From Bifidobacterium aerophilum (lineage in GTDB: Bacteria; Actinomycetota; Actinomycetes; Actinomycetales; Bifidobacteriaceae): 64,000 bases of DNA. Location: contig NZ_WHZW01000015.1 in NCBI RefSeq assembly GCF_010667685.1, positions 1 to 64,000 on the forward strand, read 5' to 3'. This document shows, piece after piece, positions 1 through 9,025 of this stretch. Below the pieces are notes generated by a model, which saw only the letters and a program-made list of their open reading frames with translations, had not been told where the DNA came from and searched no databases. The position numbers were made by a program, and so were the translations under genes. Position 1 is the first letter of the stretch. Each line of letters opens with the position of its first letter.

Positions 1-112
1 CCCCCTGATAGGGGGAGCTGTCAGCGAAGCTGACTGAGGGGGTCCATACGGTATGTCCCTCGATACCCCCTCAGTCTCACTGCGTTCGACAGCTCCCCCT
101 GAGAGGGGGAGC
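1..112. repeat. Family A palindromic intergenic repeat
   Basis: Two arms of roughly 43-48 nt (about 1-43 and 65-112) are near inverse complements. Each arm holds a small C5/G5 hairpin (CCCCCTGATAGGGGG, and CCCCCTGAGAGGGGG at about 95-109) followed by an AGCTGTC...GACTGAGGGGG type sequence. The same element recurs at 38585-38697 and as a half element inside dnaX at 32468-32522. It lies downstream of argS and could end its transcript, but there is no clear U tract. Confidence 0.8.
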
Positions 113-166
113 AAAAGGAAATAAAACAGCGACAGCGTCGCGGGATACGGCAACGGCCGAAGGCCG

Positions 167-1978
167 TTACATCTTGTCGGGAGCGGTGACGCCGAGCAGG
201 TCGAGGCCGGCGGCGATCACGTCGCGCACGGCGTCGTTGAGCTTGAGTCGCGCGGCGGCGCGGGCCGGTTCCGGGGCCTTGGCGATGCGCACGACCTCGG
301 CCTCGTCGCCACGAGCCTCCGGATCGGTCAGCTCCATCGGCACGACGCGCTCCACGTTGTACCACTTGTGGTACGCGGCGGCCAGATCCTCCAGGTAGTG
401 CGCGACGCGGTGCGGAGCGCGCGCGTCGCCGGCCAGCGACAGCAGGGCCGGCCACTGGGCGATCGCCGCAAGCACCTCGCCGTCCGCCTCGGTGTCAAGC
501 AGAGCGAGGTCCGCACCCTCGTACGTGATACCGGCGGCGGCCGCGTTGCGGTCCACGTTGCAGGAACGCGCGTGCGCGTACTGCACGTAGTACACCGGGT
601 TGTCGTTGGAGTGCGACGCAAGCAGGTTCAGGTCGATGTCGACCGGCGAGTTGTAGTCGGTGCGGGCCAGCGAGTAGCGGGCCGCGTCCACGCCGATCGC
701 CTCGACGAGGTCGTCGATGGTGACGACGTTGCCGGCGCGCTTCGACATGCGCACGGCCTTGCCGTCCTTGAGCACGTTGACGAGCTGGCCGATCAGGATC
801 TGCATGTTCTCGCCCGGCTTGTCGCCGAACGCGGCGCACATGGCCATCATGCGGCCGATATAGCCGTGGTGGTCGGCGCCGAGCATGTAGATCGCCACGT
901 CGGCCGGATCGGTCGCGCGGTGGCGCTTGTTCCAGTAGTACGCGATGTCGGCGGCGAAGTACGCGAACTCGCCGTTCGACTTGAGGATCACGCGGTCCTT
1001 GTCGTCGCCGTGCTTGGTCGACTCGAACCAGGTCGCGCCGTCCTTCTCGTAGATGTCGCCGCGCTCGCGCAGCACCTCGATCGCGCGGTCGACCTCGCCG
1101 TCGGTGTACAGGCTGTTCTCGTGGAACCACACGTCGAAGTCCACGCGGAACTCCTTCATCGACTTGCGGATCTCGTCGAACATCATCGGCACGGCGCGCT
1201 TGCGGAACTCCTCGCGCTGCTCGGAATCGCCCTCGCCGAGCGGGTTGCCGTCCTTGTCGAGGCCGCCATCGACGCGCGGCAGGGCGAGCACGTCCACGCC
1301 GTCGGCCTCGGCCTCGGCGATCACGCGGTCGGCGATCTCGTTGATGTACGCGCCCTTGTAGCCGTCGATCGGCGTCTCCTCGCCGTGTGCGGCGGCGACG
1401 AGCGACTTGGCGAAGCGGTTGATCTGCTCACCGTGGTCGTTGAAGTAGTATTCGCGCACGACCTTTGCGCCGTTCGCCTCGAGCACGCGAGCCATCGAGT
1501 CGCCGGTGGCGGCCCAGCGGGTGCCGCCGATGTGGATCGGGCCGGTCGGGTTCGCGGAGACGAACTCGAGGTTCAGGGTCTTGCCGGCGAGGTGCGTGTT
1601 GCGACCGAACGTGGAGACGCCGGATTCGGCGTCGGCCGGGGCGGAGAGCACCTGGTCGACCACGGCCGCGGCGGACGCGGAGTCGAGCGTGATGTTGATG
1701 AAGCCGGGGCCCGCGACCTCGACGGACTTGATGCCGTCGGCTTCGGTCAGACCGGCCGCGAACAGTTCGGCCAGGTCGTGGGGCTTCATGCCGGCCTTCT
1801 TGGCCAGCTGCATGGCGGCGTTCGAGGCCCAGTCGCCGTGCGCGCGATCCTTCGGACGCATGACGGTGAGCTTGTCGACGGGCGGGATCAGATCATCGGT
1901 GAGGTTGCCGGCCTTGCCGGACGCAACCAGTTCATGGGCAATACGCGAAATCAGTTCGCTCAGGGCTTCAGGACTCAT
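167..1978 (-). CDS. argS: Arginyl-tRNA synthetase
   Basis: This class I aminoacyl-tRNA synthetase charges tRNA-Arg in the cytoplasm. The 603-residue protein has the usual length and domain order. An N-terminal additional domain comes first, then the catalytic fold with the HIGH-type motif NPTGPIHIGG at residues 143-152, a KMSK-type MSKRAGN motif, and a C-terminal DALR anticodon-binding domain ending in LLGVTAPDKM. The start at 1978 (MSPEALSEL) fits the family. A longer in-frame extension upstream runs into the permease gene and is not used. The ATG overlaps the TGA of the upstream permease by 4 bp, which suggests translational coupling. A 7-bp hairpin (AACGGCC/GGCCGTT) covers the stop codon. 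Confidence 0.97.
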   Translation of the reverse strand: MSPEALSELISRIAHELVASGKAGNLTDDLIPPVDKLTVMRPKDRAHGDWASNAAMQLAKKAGMKPHDLAELFAAGLTEADGIKSVEVAGPGFINITLDSASAAAVVDQVLSAPADAESGVSTFGRNTHLAGKTLNLEFVSANPTGPIHIGGTRWAATGDSMARVLEANGAKVVREYYFNDHGEQINRFAKSLVAAAHGEETPIDGYKGAYINEIADRVIAEAEADGVDVLALPRVDGGLDKDGNPLGEGDSEQREEFRKRAVPMMFDEIRKSMKEFRVDFDVWFHENSLYTDGEVDRAIEVLRERGDIYEKDGATWFESTKHGDDKDRVILKSNGEFAYFAADIAYYWNKRHRATDPADVAIYMLGADHHGYIGRMMAMCAAFGDKPGENMQILIGQLVNVLKDGKAVRMSKRAGNVVTIDDLVEAIGVDAARYSLARTDYNSPVDIDLNLLASHSNDNPVYYVQYAHARSCNVDRNAAAAGITYEGADLALLDTEADGEVLAAIAQWPALLSLAGDARAPHRVAHYLEDLAAAYHKWYNVERVVPMELTDPEARGDEAEVVRIAKAPEPARAAARLKLNDAVRDVIAAGLDLLGVTAPDKM

Positions 1979-3429
1979 TCTTCCAAGGATACCGGCGAGT
2001 CTGACTTCCGGCGCGCGCGTTCGATCGCCCAGTAGCCGCCGTAGCACAGCGCGACGAACGGCACCATGCAGTACAGCGTAGAACGCTGGGATTCGTCGAG
2101 CGCCACGAGCACGAGCGCACCGATGCACATCACGATCGCCAGCCACGGCAGCACCGGGTATCCCGGCGCACGGTATCCCAGTTCGGACACGTCATGCCCG
2201 CCACGCACCCATTCGCGGCGGAACCGGATGTGACACACCGCCACCGAGAACCACACCACGAGCGTCGCCAGACCCGACACCGCCACCAGCACGAGGTACA
2301 CGGTCGAGGCGGCGATCACGCTGGACAGCAGCGCCAGGAGGGACCCGCACATCGAGAACAGCACCGCCCACACCGGCACGCCGCGGAAATTCGTCTTGGC
2401 GAACCGCACCGGGATCAGGCGTTCCTTGGCGAGCGACCACACCATGCGCGAGCACACGTACAGGCCGGAGTTCGCGGCCGACAGCACGGCGGTCAGGACC
2501 ACGAAGTTCATGATGTCGCCGGCGAACGGCATACCGATCGACTGAAACACGAGCACGAACGGGCTGGTGTCCACGCCGGCCTGATGCCACGGGATGAGCG
2601 CGGCCATGACCGCGATCGAGCCGATGAAGAACATGGCGAGACGGAACACGGTGGTGTGCACGGCCTTCGGGATCGCCTTGCCCGGGTCGCGCGTCTCGCC
2701 GGCGGCCACGCCCACGACCTCGGTGCCGGAGAACGCGAACACGACGGTGAGCAGCGTGGAGAAGATCGGCGCGACGCCGCGCGGCAGCCATCCGTCGGCG
2801 ACGAAATTGCCGAACAGCGGGGCGCCGGCGTCGGCCGGGCGGCCCGCGATCGGGATCGCGCCGAAGATCGCGAGCAGGCCGATCACGATGAACGCGACGA
2901 TCGCGAACACCTTGATCGATGCGAACCAGAATTCGGCCTCGCCGTACAGCCGCACGGACAGGATGTTGAGCGCGAACACGACCGCGATGAACACGGCCGA
3001 CCACACCCATGCCGGCGAATCGGGAAACCAGCGTTGCATGAGCAGCCCGGCCGCGGTGAATTCCGAGGCGAGCGCGACCGCCCAGTTGAGCCAGTACAGC
3101 ACGGCGATCACGAACGCGGTGGCCGGCCCGATGAAGCGCTTGGCGTACAGGTGGAAGCTGCCGGCGTACGGCATGGCGACGGACAGTTCGCCGAGGGAGA
3201 CCATGACGCAGTAGACAAGCAGCGAGCCGATCGCGTAGGCGAGGATCGCACCGAGCGGACCGGCCTGGTTGATGGTGTAGCCGGAGCTGACGAACAGTCC
3301 GGTGCCGATCACGCCGCCGAGGGAGATCATGGTCAGGTGACGCGATTCCATGCGCCGTTCGAGCCCGGTATCGGTGGTGTCTGCGGTGTCTGCAGTGTCG
3401 AGGGTGTCGTCAGGGGCTTGCGTCGCCAT
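1975..3429 (-). CDS. LysP-like amino-acid permease (APC superfamily)
   Basis: The gene encodes a 484-residue integral membrane amino-acid:proton symporter of the AAT family. The first transmembrane segment carries the family motif SLGGVIGTGLF near residue 35, and about 12 hydrophobic segments follow. Motifs such as GEAEFWFASIKV, the SWMVWSLAKE-like helix and the WF-D-PAWVWSA stretch resemble E. coli LysP most closely, so a basic amino acid, perhaps lysine, is the best guess. The N-terminus is rich in Asp and Thr. The start at 3429 (MATQAPDD) is preceded by GAAGGAG; earlier in-frame starts would place that Shine-Dalgarno inside the gene. It overlaps argS by 4 bp and is probably cotranscribed with it. 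Substrate assignment is inference. Confidence 0.9.
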   Translation of the reverse strand: MATQAPDDTLDTADTADTTDTGLERRMESRHLTMISLGGVIGTGLFVSSGYTINQAGPLGAILAYAIGSLLVYCVMVSLGELSVAMPYAGSFHLYAKRFIGPATAFVIAVLYWLNWAVALASEFTAAGLLMQRWFPDSPAWVWSAVFIAVVFALNILSVRLYGEAEFWFASIKVFAIVAFIVIGLLAIFGAIPIAGRPADAGAPLFGNFVADGWLPRGVAPIFSTLLTVVFAFSGTEVVGVAAGETRDPGKAIPKAVHTTVFRLAMFFIGSIAVMAALIPWHQAGVDTSPFVLVFQSIGMPFAGDIMNFVVLTAVLSAANSGLYVCSRMVWSLAKERLIPVRFAKTNFRGVPVWAVLFSMCGSLLALLSSVIAASTVYLVLVAVSGLATLVVWFSVAVCHIRFRREWVRGGHDVSELGYRAPGYPVLPWLAIVMCIGALVLVALDESQRSTLYCMVPFVALCYGGYWAIERARRKSDSPVSLEE

Positions 3430-3525
3430 TGATTGCTCCTTCATTCGCGGTGATGACGGTGAGGTCATTCGCCGTGCGGCGAAGCACCGGTGAACCACCG
3501 TGTGCATAGTTTACGGATGGGCATG

Positions 3526-3565
3526 AAAAAGTCCTCTTCGCGACGGCATGCGCCGCGGAGAGGAC
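3526..3565 (-). terminator. Rho-independent terminator of ridA
   Basis: On the minus strand, GTCCTCTCCGCG and CGCGAAGAGGAC form a 12-bp stem with one mismatch, followed by a run of five U residues. It sits between the end of ridA and the permease promoter. Confidence 0.85.
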
Positions 3566-3634
3566 CCGCATGCGACTGATGAGCGTGACCGATCGTCGCC
3601 GCGCGCTACCGGGCGCCGCGACGCGTCACGTGCG

Positions 3635-4024
3635 TCACAGCACGGCGATGGCGTCGATCTCGACGAGCGCTCCCTTGGGGATGTCGTTGCCGCCGAACGC
3701 GACGCGGGCCGGCTTGACCGAGCCGATGAACACCTCGGCGTAACGGGAGTCGACTTCCTTGAAGTCCTCGACGTTCTTGAGGTAGATGGTGGCGCGCACG
3801 ACGTGCTCGATGCCGGTTCCGGCGGCGTCGAGGATGCACTTGATGTTCTTGAGCGCCTGCGCGGCCTGGTCGCCCGCGCTCGGGCCGGCCAGTTCGCCGG
3901 TGGCCGGGTCGATGCCCAGCTGGCCGGAGACGAACACGAATCCGTTGGCCTTGACGGCCTGGCTGTAAGCGCCCAATGCGGCCGGGGCCTGCGAGGTCGC
4001 CACCTCTTCCATCTTTTCGCTCAT
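3635..4024 (-). CDS. ridA: RidA family enamine/imine deaminase
   Basis: The 129-residue protein belongs to the YjgF/YER057c/UK114 (Rid) family, which hydrolyses reactive 2-aminoacrylate and other imines released by PLP enzymes. Family hallmarks are visible: AYSQAVKANGFVFVSGQLGIDP near residues 20-40, QAAQALKNIKCILDAAG, VRATIYLKNVEDF, and a C-terminal PARVAFGGNDIPKGALVEIDAIAVL. The start at 4024 has a good Shine-Dalgarno (GGTGAAGGAG). The archetypal active-site Arg is present as the R of PARVAF. It is monocistronic between two terminators or promoters, and no PLP enzyme is directly adjacent. Confidence 0.95.
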   Translation of the reverse strand: MSEKMEEVATSQAPAALGAYSQAVKANGFVFVSGQLGIDPATGELAGPSAGDQAAQALKNIKCILDAAGTGIEHVVRATIYLKNVEDFKEVDSRYAEVFIGSVKPARVAFGGNDIPKGALVEIDAIAVL

Positions 4025-4156
4025 GACGATGCTCCTTCACCTATTGTCTACGACTGCGACGGTGCCCATTGTAGATTCGCCCGATCGTGCCGGGACGGGC
4101 CGTCCCGCACGGTGGACGCGGCCGCGCCCGACGCAGCGGCTACGTCGCCTGTCCGC

Positions 4157-5707
4157 CTACTCGCGTTCGCTCAGCGCCGCGTCGTAGCGCAGCAGGCCGA
4201 TCACGAAGATCGGGAACGCATTGCGGAAATCCTTGACGGCCATGCATTCGTTCGCGCCGTGCGCGCCGCCGTTGACGACGAACGTCGGCTGCGGCGCGAT
4301 CACGCCGGCCTCGGTGAGCGTGACGACCGATTCGGGATCCTCCGGGAAGGCCGGACCGAAGTTGATCGAGTTCGGCACGACGCGCGAATGCGTGCCGCCG
4401 CCGGTGGAGAACGGTTCGGCCGGGATGCCGGTCACGTCGTCATAGGCGGCGACCAGCGTCGTGACCTGCCAGTCGTCCTTCGGCACGTAGTACGGCTTGT
4501 CGACGGTCATGTCGCTCACGGTGCCGCCTGCCGCCGCGACGGACGATTCGATCGCGGACCTGACGTCGTCGGCCGATTGCGTGACCGCGTACCGGATGTC
4601 GAACGTGAGACGGACCTCGCCGTCGCCGCCGGTCACGATGCCGAGATTGCAGGTGGTCTTGCCGGTGTCCTCGTCCTCGAACGCGAAGCCGAACCCGTCG
4701 CCGAACGGCGGCACGGCCCAGCCGTCGATCGTGGCGAGGAGGGTGCGCGCGTCGGCCGCGAGCAGGTCATCGGGCGCCGCGGCGAGCTTCGAGGCGAGCA
4801 CGTGCACGGCGTTGAGCGCGAGATGCGGTATGGCGCCGTGGCCGGAACGTCCGATCGCCTTGATGCGCACGCGGCCGCCGTCCAATGGTTCCAGTTCGAA
4901 GGTGCCGCCGTCCTCGGTGCCGGACGCGAGGAAGTCCGCGAGCCGGCGGGCGCGTTCCGCCGCAGCGTCACCGTCCGCACCGCCCGTAGCGTCGCCGTCG
5001 CCCAGCCGCACGACGGCGAACGCCTCGCCCGGCACCGCGTTCGGCGCGACGCCGGCCGTCAGCGATTCAATCGCATCGGGCAGCGGCAGCGTGCAGTCGA
5101 ACGTGATCTCGCCTTTCTGCGCGTAGTTGACCGGGAATCCGCAGTCGGTCACCAACGTGCGGTACGGGGCGCCGTGCGCGGCGACGTAATGCTCCATGTC
5201 GTGCAGGCCGGTCTCCTCGGCGCCGCCATACATCAGGCGCAGCGTGTGGTCGAGCTCGATGCCCTGCTCGCGCAGGAACCGCATGAGGAACACGGCGAGC
5301 ACGCACATCGCTTTGTCGTCGTGCACGCCGCGGCCGACGACATAGCCGTCGCGTTCGTACGGCTTGAACGGGTCGGACAGCCAGCCCGGCCCGGCCGGCA
5401 CGACATCGGCGTGCGACAGGATCGCGATGTCGCGCGTGGAATCGACGTCCGCCTCGTTCGCGTACACCGACATCGCGTAGCCCTCGTGGTTCACGGAAAC
5501 GAAGCCGTACCCGGCCGCCGTGGACGCGATCTCGTCGAACATGTCGGCGACGCCCTTGCCGTACGGGGCGCCCGGCCGCCCCGCCGACGCGTCCGACACG
5601 GACGGGACCGACACCCAGCGCATGAGATCGCTCACGTATTCGTCGCGGTGCTCGTCGAACCAGTCGAGCGCGCGCTGCTTAAGCCGCCGTTCGTCATCGT
5701 TCAGCAT
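4157..5707 (-). CDS. M20 family dipeptidase (Sapep/PepV-like)
   Basis: The gene encodes a 516-residue zinc-dependent dipeptidase of the M20/M25/M40 clan. Metal-ligand motifs appear in order: ILSHADVVPAG (His-x-Asp), GRGVHDDKAM (bridging Asp), GGAEETGLHDM (catalytic Glu-Glu) and the C-terminal GGGTHSRVVPNSINFGP (His). A long insert between them matches the lid domain of PepV/Sapep enzymes. It probably hydrolyses dipeptides in the cytoplasm. The start at 5707 (MLNDDERR) has AAAGGAA upstream. It is divergent from the oligopeptide-binding lipoprotein gene, which fits a joint role in peptide use. The exact substrate range is unknown. Confidence 0.9.
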   Translation of the reverse strand: MLNDDERRLKQRALDWFDEHRDEYVSDLMRWVSVPSVSDASAGRPGAPYGKGVADMFDEIASTAAGYGFVSVNHEGYAMSVYANEADVDSTRDIAILSHADVVPAGPGWLSDPFKPYERDGYVVGRGVHDDKAMCVLAVFLMRFLREQGIELDHTLRLMYGGAEETGLHDMEHYVAAHGAPYRTLVTDCGFPVNYAQKGEITFDCTLPLPDAIESLTAGVAPNAVPGEAFAVVRLGDGDATGGADGDAAAERARRLADFLASGTEDGGTFELEPLDGGRVRIKAIGRSGHGAIPHLALNAVHVLASKLAAAPDDLLAADARTLLATIDGWAVPPFGDGFGFAFEDEDTGKTTCNLGIVTGGDGEVRLTFDIRYAVTQSADDVRSAIESSVAAAGGTVSDMTVDKPYYVPKDDWQVTTLVAAYDDVTGIPAEPFSTGGGTHSRVVPNSINFGPAFPEDPESVVTLTEAGVIAPQPTFVVNGGAHGANECMAVKDFRNAFPIFVIGLLRYDAALSERE

Positions 5708-5904
5708 GTGGGATTCCTTTCGTTGGATATCGATCACCCATTGTTTGCTTATGGTGTCTCACCATAGCGGCCCGAACCGGTACGCACCTAACGTGATCGA
5801 AATATGACGTTTACGCGAACCGAGACGCACGGCACTATCATCACGGGGAACGTCGGCCGACGGATGACCGCGGCGGGACGAGGAAGGCAATGGAAGGAAG
5901 AACG

Positions 5905-7539
5905 ATGACAGGAAGACTACACAAGGCATTCGCGGCGGTGGCCGCGATCGCGACGCTCGTGTCGATGGCCGCATGCGGATCCAGCGGCAAGCAGGGATCT
6001 GACAGCGCCGACGACGTGGTCACGTTCGGCCTCGGCGAGCCGCAGAATCCACTGATCCCGGGCAACACGAACGAGTCGAACGGCTCGCTGGTCGTGAACA
6101 CGATGCTGTACACCGGCCTGGTCACCACCAAGCCGGACGGCACGCTGATCAACGAGGTCGCCGACAAGATCGAGCCGAACGCGGACAGCTCCGAATTCGA
6201 CATCACGCTTCAGTCCGGTTGGAAGTTCTCCGACGGCACGCCGGTCACGTCCGAAAGCTTCACGAAGGCATGGAGCTACACGGCGAACGCGGCCAACGCG
6301 CAGCTCAACTCGAGCTTCATGTCGGTGATCGCCGGCTATGACGACCTGCAGAAGGACGGTCTCAAGGGCGACGAACAGCTCTCCGGTCTCACGGTCGTCG
6401 ATGACACGCACTTCAAGGTCAAGCTGAACGCGCCGTGCTCGATCTTCCCGACCATGCTCGTCTACATGGGCTTCGACCCGCTGCCGGAAGGCTTCTACAG
6501 CGATCCGAAGGGCTACGGCGAGAAGCCGGTGGGCAACGGCCCGTACAAGTTCAAGGCGTGGTCGCACAATTCCAGCATCGACCTTGTGCCGAACGAGTAC
6601 TACAAGGGCTATTACAAGCCGAAGAACGGCGGCGTGCACTACAAGATCTACACCGACACGAAGGCGCAGTACGCCGACGTGCAGGGCGGCAACCTCGACG
6701 TGATGAACCAGCTGCCGGCCACCGCGCTCAAGAACCTGCTCAAGGACAAGTCGATCAAGGCGATCAGCAAGCCCGGCCCGAACCGCATCATGCTGGGCAT
6801 CCCGACCGATCTCGAGCACTTCTCCGGCGAGGAGGGCACGCTGCGCCGCCAGGCGATCTCCAAGGCGATCGACCGCCAGACGATCTGCGACAAGATCATG
6901 AGCGGTCTGGCCAGCCCGGCGCAGGATTTCTCGTCGCCGACGATCAACGGCTTCTCCGATTCCCTCAAGGGCAATGACGTGCTCACGTTCGACGCCGCCG
7001 AGGCGAAGAAGCTGTGGGCCGAGGCCGACAAGATCTCGCCGTGGAGCGGCACGTTCACCATCTCGTACAACGCCGACGGCTCCAGCCTGCGCGAAACCTA
7101 CGAGGCGGTCGCCAACCAGCTCAAGAACACGCTCGGCATCGACGTGAAGACCAACGCGATCCCGACCAAGCAGGAGTACCTGACCGCACTCAAGGACGAT
7201 ACGCTGCACACCGCGTACAACGACAACTGGGGCCCGGACTACCCGTCGCTGGAGAACTACCTCAAGCCGATCTACTCGACCGCGGCGTACAAGGGCGGCT
7301 CGAACTACGACAAGTACCTCAACCCCGAGTTCGACGCGCTGCTCGACAAGGCCGCCGCCGCATCGTCCACCGACGAGGCGAACAAGCTGTACCAGCAGGC
7401 CGAGGAGATCCTGCTCAACGACCTGCCGTCCGTGCCGATCTACAACGTCAACGCGCTCGGCGCGACCAGCAAGGACATCGACGACGTGCAGTTCAACTGG
7501 CAGGGCAACCCGGTGCTCGCGTTCATCGCCAAGGGCTGA
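5905..7539 (+). CDS. Oligopeptide ABC transporter substrate-binding lipoprotein (OppA/DppA family)
   Basis: This is a solute-binding protein family 5 member of about 544 residues. The N-terminus is a lipoprotein signal (MTGRLHKAF, hydrophobic core, lipobox SMAAC) followed by a Ser/Gly linker. Family 5 motifs include FGLGEPQNPLIPGN, LQSGWKFSDGTPVTSESF, YKFKAWSHNSSIDLVPNEYY and the C-terminal LLNDLPSVPIYNVNALGATS. It should bind peptides outside the membrane for an Opp/Dpp permease, but no permease or ATPase gene is adjacent, so it is an orphan receptor. Two starts are possible, 5890 and 5905; 5905 gives a more typical signal peptide and has GGAAGGAAG before it. Confidence 0.92.
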   Translation: MTGRLHKAFAAVAAIATLVSMAACGSSGKQGSDSADDVVTFGLGEPQNPLIPGNTNESNGSLVVNTMLYTGLVTTKPDGTLINEVADKIEPNADSSEFDITLQSGWKFSDGTPVTSESFTKAWSYTANAANAQLNSSFMSVIAGYDDLQKDGLKGDEQLSGLTVVDDTHFKVKLNAPCSIFPTMLVYMGFDPLPEGFYSDPKGYGEKPVGNGPYKFKAWSHNSSIDLVPNEYYKGYYKPKNGGVHYKIYTDTKAQYADVQGGNLDVMNQLPATALKNLLKDKSIKAISKPGPNRIMLGIPTDLEHFSGEEGTLRRQAISKAIDRQTICDKIMSGLASPAQDFSSPTINGFSDSLKGNDVLTFDAAEAKKLWAEADKISPWSGTFTISYNADGSSLRETYEAVANQLKNTLGIDVKTNAIPTKQEYLTALKDDTLHTAYNDNWGPDYPSLENYLKPIYSTAAYKGGSNYDKYLNPEFDALLDKAAAASSTDEANKLYQQAEEILLNDLPSVPIYNVNALGATSKDIDDVQFNWQGNPVLAFIAKG

Positions 7540-7601
7540 CACGATGACGCCGTGTCGCGCGGCACGTCACGTGACGGCGCGGCGCGACACCGACGATCCA
7601 T

Positions 7602-7636
7602 AGGGCGGCGACGGGAATGACATCCCGCCGCCGCCC
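7602..7636 (+). terminator. GC-rich hairpin after the oligopeptide-binding gene
   Basis: AGGGCGGCG-A-CGGGA pairs with TCCCG-C-CGCCGCCCT around the loop ATGACA. There is no clear U tract, so termination is likely but not certain. Confidence 0.5.
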
Positions 7637-7700
7637 TGTGCGTATTCGTAGTACCTTGTACAGCAAGTTCGTATCGGCCCACACCAATGGAGGATTTCCC

Positions 7701-8957
7701 ATGACCGTAACGCACGCCGCACCCCGCCCGCTGCTCACCAAGACCGGCACGCCCGCCCGCAACCTGTGGCGGCTCACGCCCGGCATGCCGCACATCAACC
7801 ACGGTTCGTACGGTGCGGTTCCGGCCGCCGTCCTCGACCACCAGCGTCAGTTGCGCGACCGCATGGAGCAGGCGCCCTGCCAGTGGTTCCAGGCCCTGCC
7901 CGGCCTGCTTGCCGACGCCCGCGAACGGACCGCCGACCTGCTCGGCATCGACCGTGCGGCGATGGCCTTCGTGCCGAACGCCTCGGCCGCCGCGACCGTC
8001 GTGTGCGATTCGCTGCGCCTCAAGCCCGGCGACGAGATCCTCGTGTCCGACATGGGCTACGGCGCGGTCGTCATGGGCGCGGAACGCCACGCGCTGCGTT
8101 CCGGCACGACCCTGCGCGTCGTGCACATCCCGATCGATGCGGACGACGACACGATCGTCGCGGCGTTCGCGGCCGGCATGAACGCCCATACGAAACTCGT
8201 GATCGTCGACGAGATCACGTCCGCGACCGCCATGCTGTTCCCCGTGGCGCGCGTGGTCGAGGTGGCGCATGCGCAGGGCATCCGCGTGCTGGTCGACGGC
8301 GCGCACGCGCCCGGTCTGGTCCCCGGCGACCCGATGGACCTCGGCACCGACTACTGGACCGGCAACCTGCATAAGTTCGTCTGCAATCCGCGCGCGACCG
8401 CGGTGATCGCCGCCGCGCCGGCCGTCGCGAACGAGCTGTATCCGCTCATCGACTCGTGGGGCCGCGACCTGCCGTATCCCGAACGGTTCGACGAGCAGGG
8501 CACCGGCGACTACACGGCATGGCTGTGCGCGCCGGTCACGCTGGCGTATCTGGACCGCGAGTTCGGCTGGGACCGGATCCGCGCGTACGCGAATACACTG
8601 GCCGATTGGGCGCAGCGGCTGATCGCTGACGCGTTCGCCGAGGCCTGCGGCGGCGACGGCACCGATTACGTGGTGGATCTGGCGAGCCCGGCCCCCGCGA
8701 TGCGTCTGGTGCGTCTGCCGGAAGGACTGGTGAGGGACGATCAGGATGCGGCGGTCGTGCGCCGCAACGTGATCCAGCGTTTTGGATGCGAGGCGACGTT
8801 CACGAGCTTCGACGGCGTGGGCTACATGCGTCTGTCCGCCTACATCTACAACACGGCCGAGGATTACCTGCGGTTCGTGGACGAGGTCGTGCCCGCACTG
8901 GTCGACTGGTCGCGCGACCGGTCGCTGCTCGAACGCAGTGAGGACGACCGCCACTGA
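7701..8957 (+). CDS. Class V aminotransferase-fold PLP enzyme (isopenicillin N epimerase-like)
   Basis: The 418-residue protein has the fold of class V PLP enzymes (cysteine desulfurase / isopenicillin N epimerase branch). Visible motifs are INHGSYGAVP near residue 35, the conserved VPNASAAATVV cofactor-binding loop, VDGAHAPG with the PLP-contacting Asp, and TGNLHKFVCNPR, whose Lys is the expected Schiff-base residue. The start at 7701 follows TGGAGGA. The reaction cannot be named from sequence; relatives act as desulfurases, epimerases or lyases. No sulfur-carrier or Fe-S assembly genes flank it, so a housekeeping SufS role is unlikely. Confidence 0.85.
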   Translation: MTVTHAAPRPLLTKTGTPARNLWRLTPGMPHINHGSYGAVPAAVLDHQRQLRDRMEQAPCQWFQALPGLLADARERTADLLGIDRAAMAFVPNASAAATVVCDSLRLKPGDEILVSDMGYGAVVMGAERHALRSGTTLRVVHIPIDADDDTIVAAFAAGMNAHTKLVIVDEITSATAMLFPVARVVEVAHAQGIRVLVDGAHAPGLVPGDPMDLGTDYWTGNLHKFVCNPRATAVIAAAPAVANELYPLIDSWGRDLPYPERFDEQGTGDYTAWLCAPVTLAYLDREFGWDRIRAYANTLADWAQRLIADAFAEACGGDGTDYVVDLASPAPAMRLVRLPEGLVRDDQDAAVVRRNVIQRFGCEATFTSFDGVGYMRLSAYIYNTAEDYLRFVDEVVPALVDWSRDRSLLERSEDDRH

Positions 8958-9025
8958 CGGTTCGGCCGGTTCCGGCCAGCCTGGAGCCGGCCACCATCGG
9001 CTCGCCCCGACCCCGGCCCAGTCGA

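Noticed and set aside
1979..2146. N-terminal extension of ArgS
   Set aside because: The extra residues lie in another frame of the permease gene and are absent from the family.
3548..5767. 739-codon plus-strand open frame
   Set aside because: It is antisense to ridA and the M20 dipeptidase, both of which have clear motifs.
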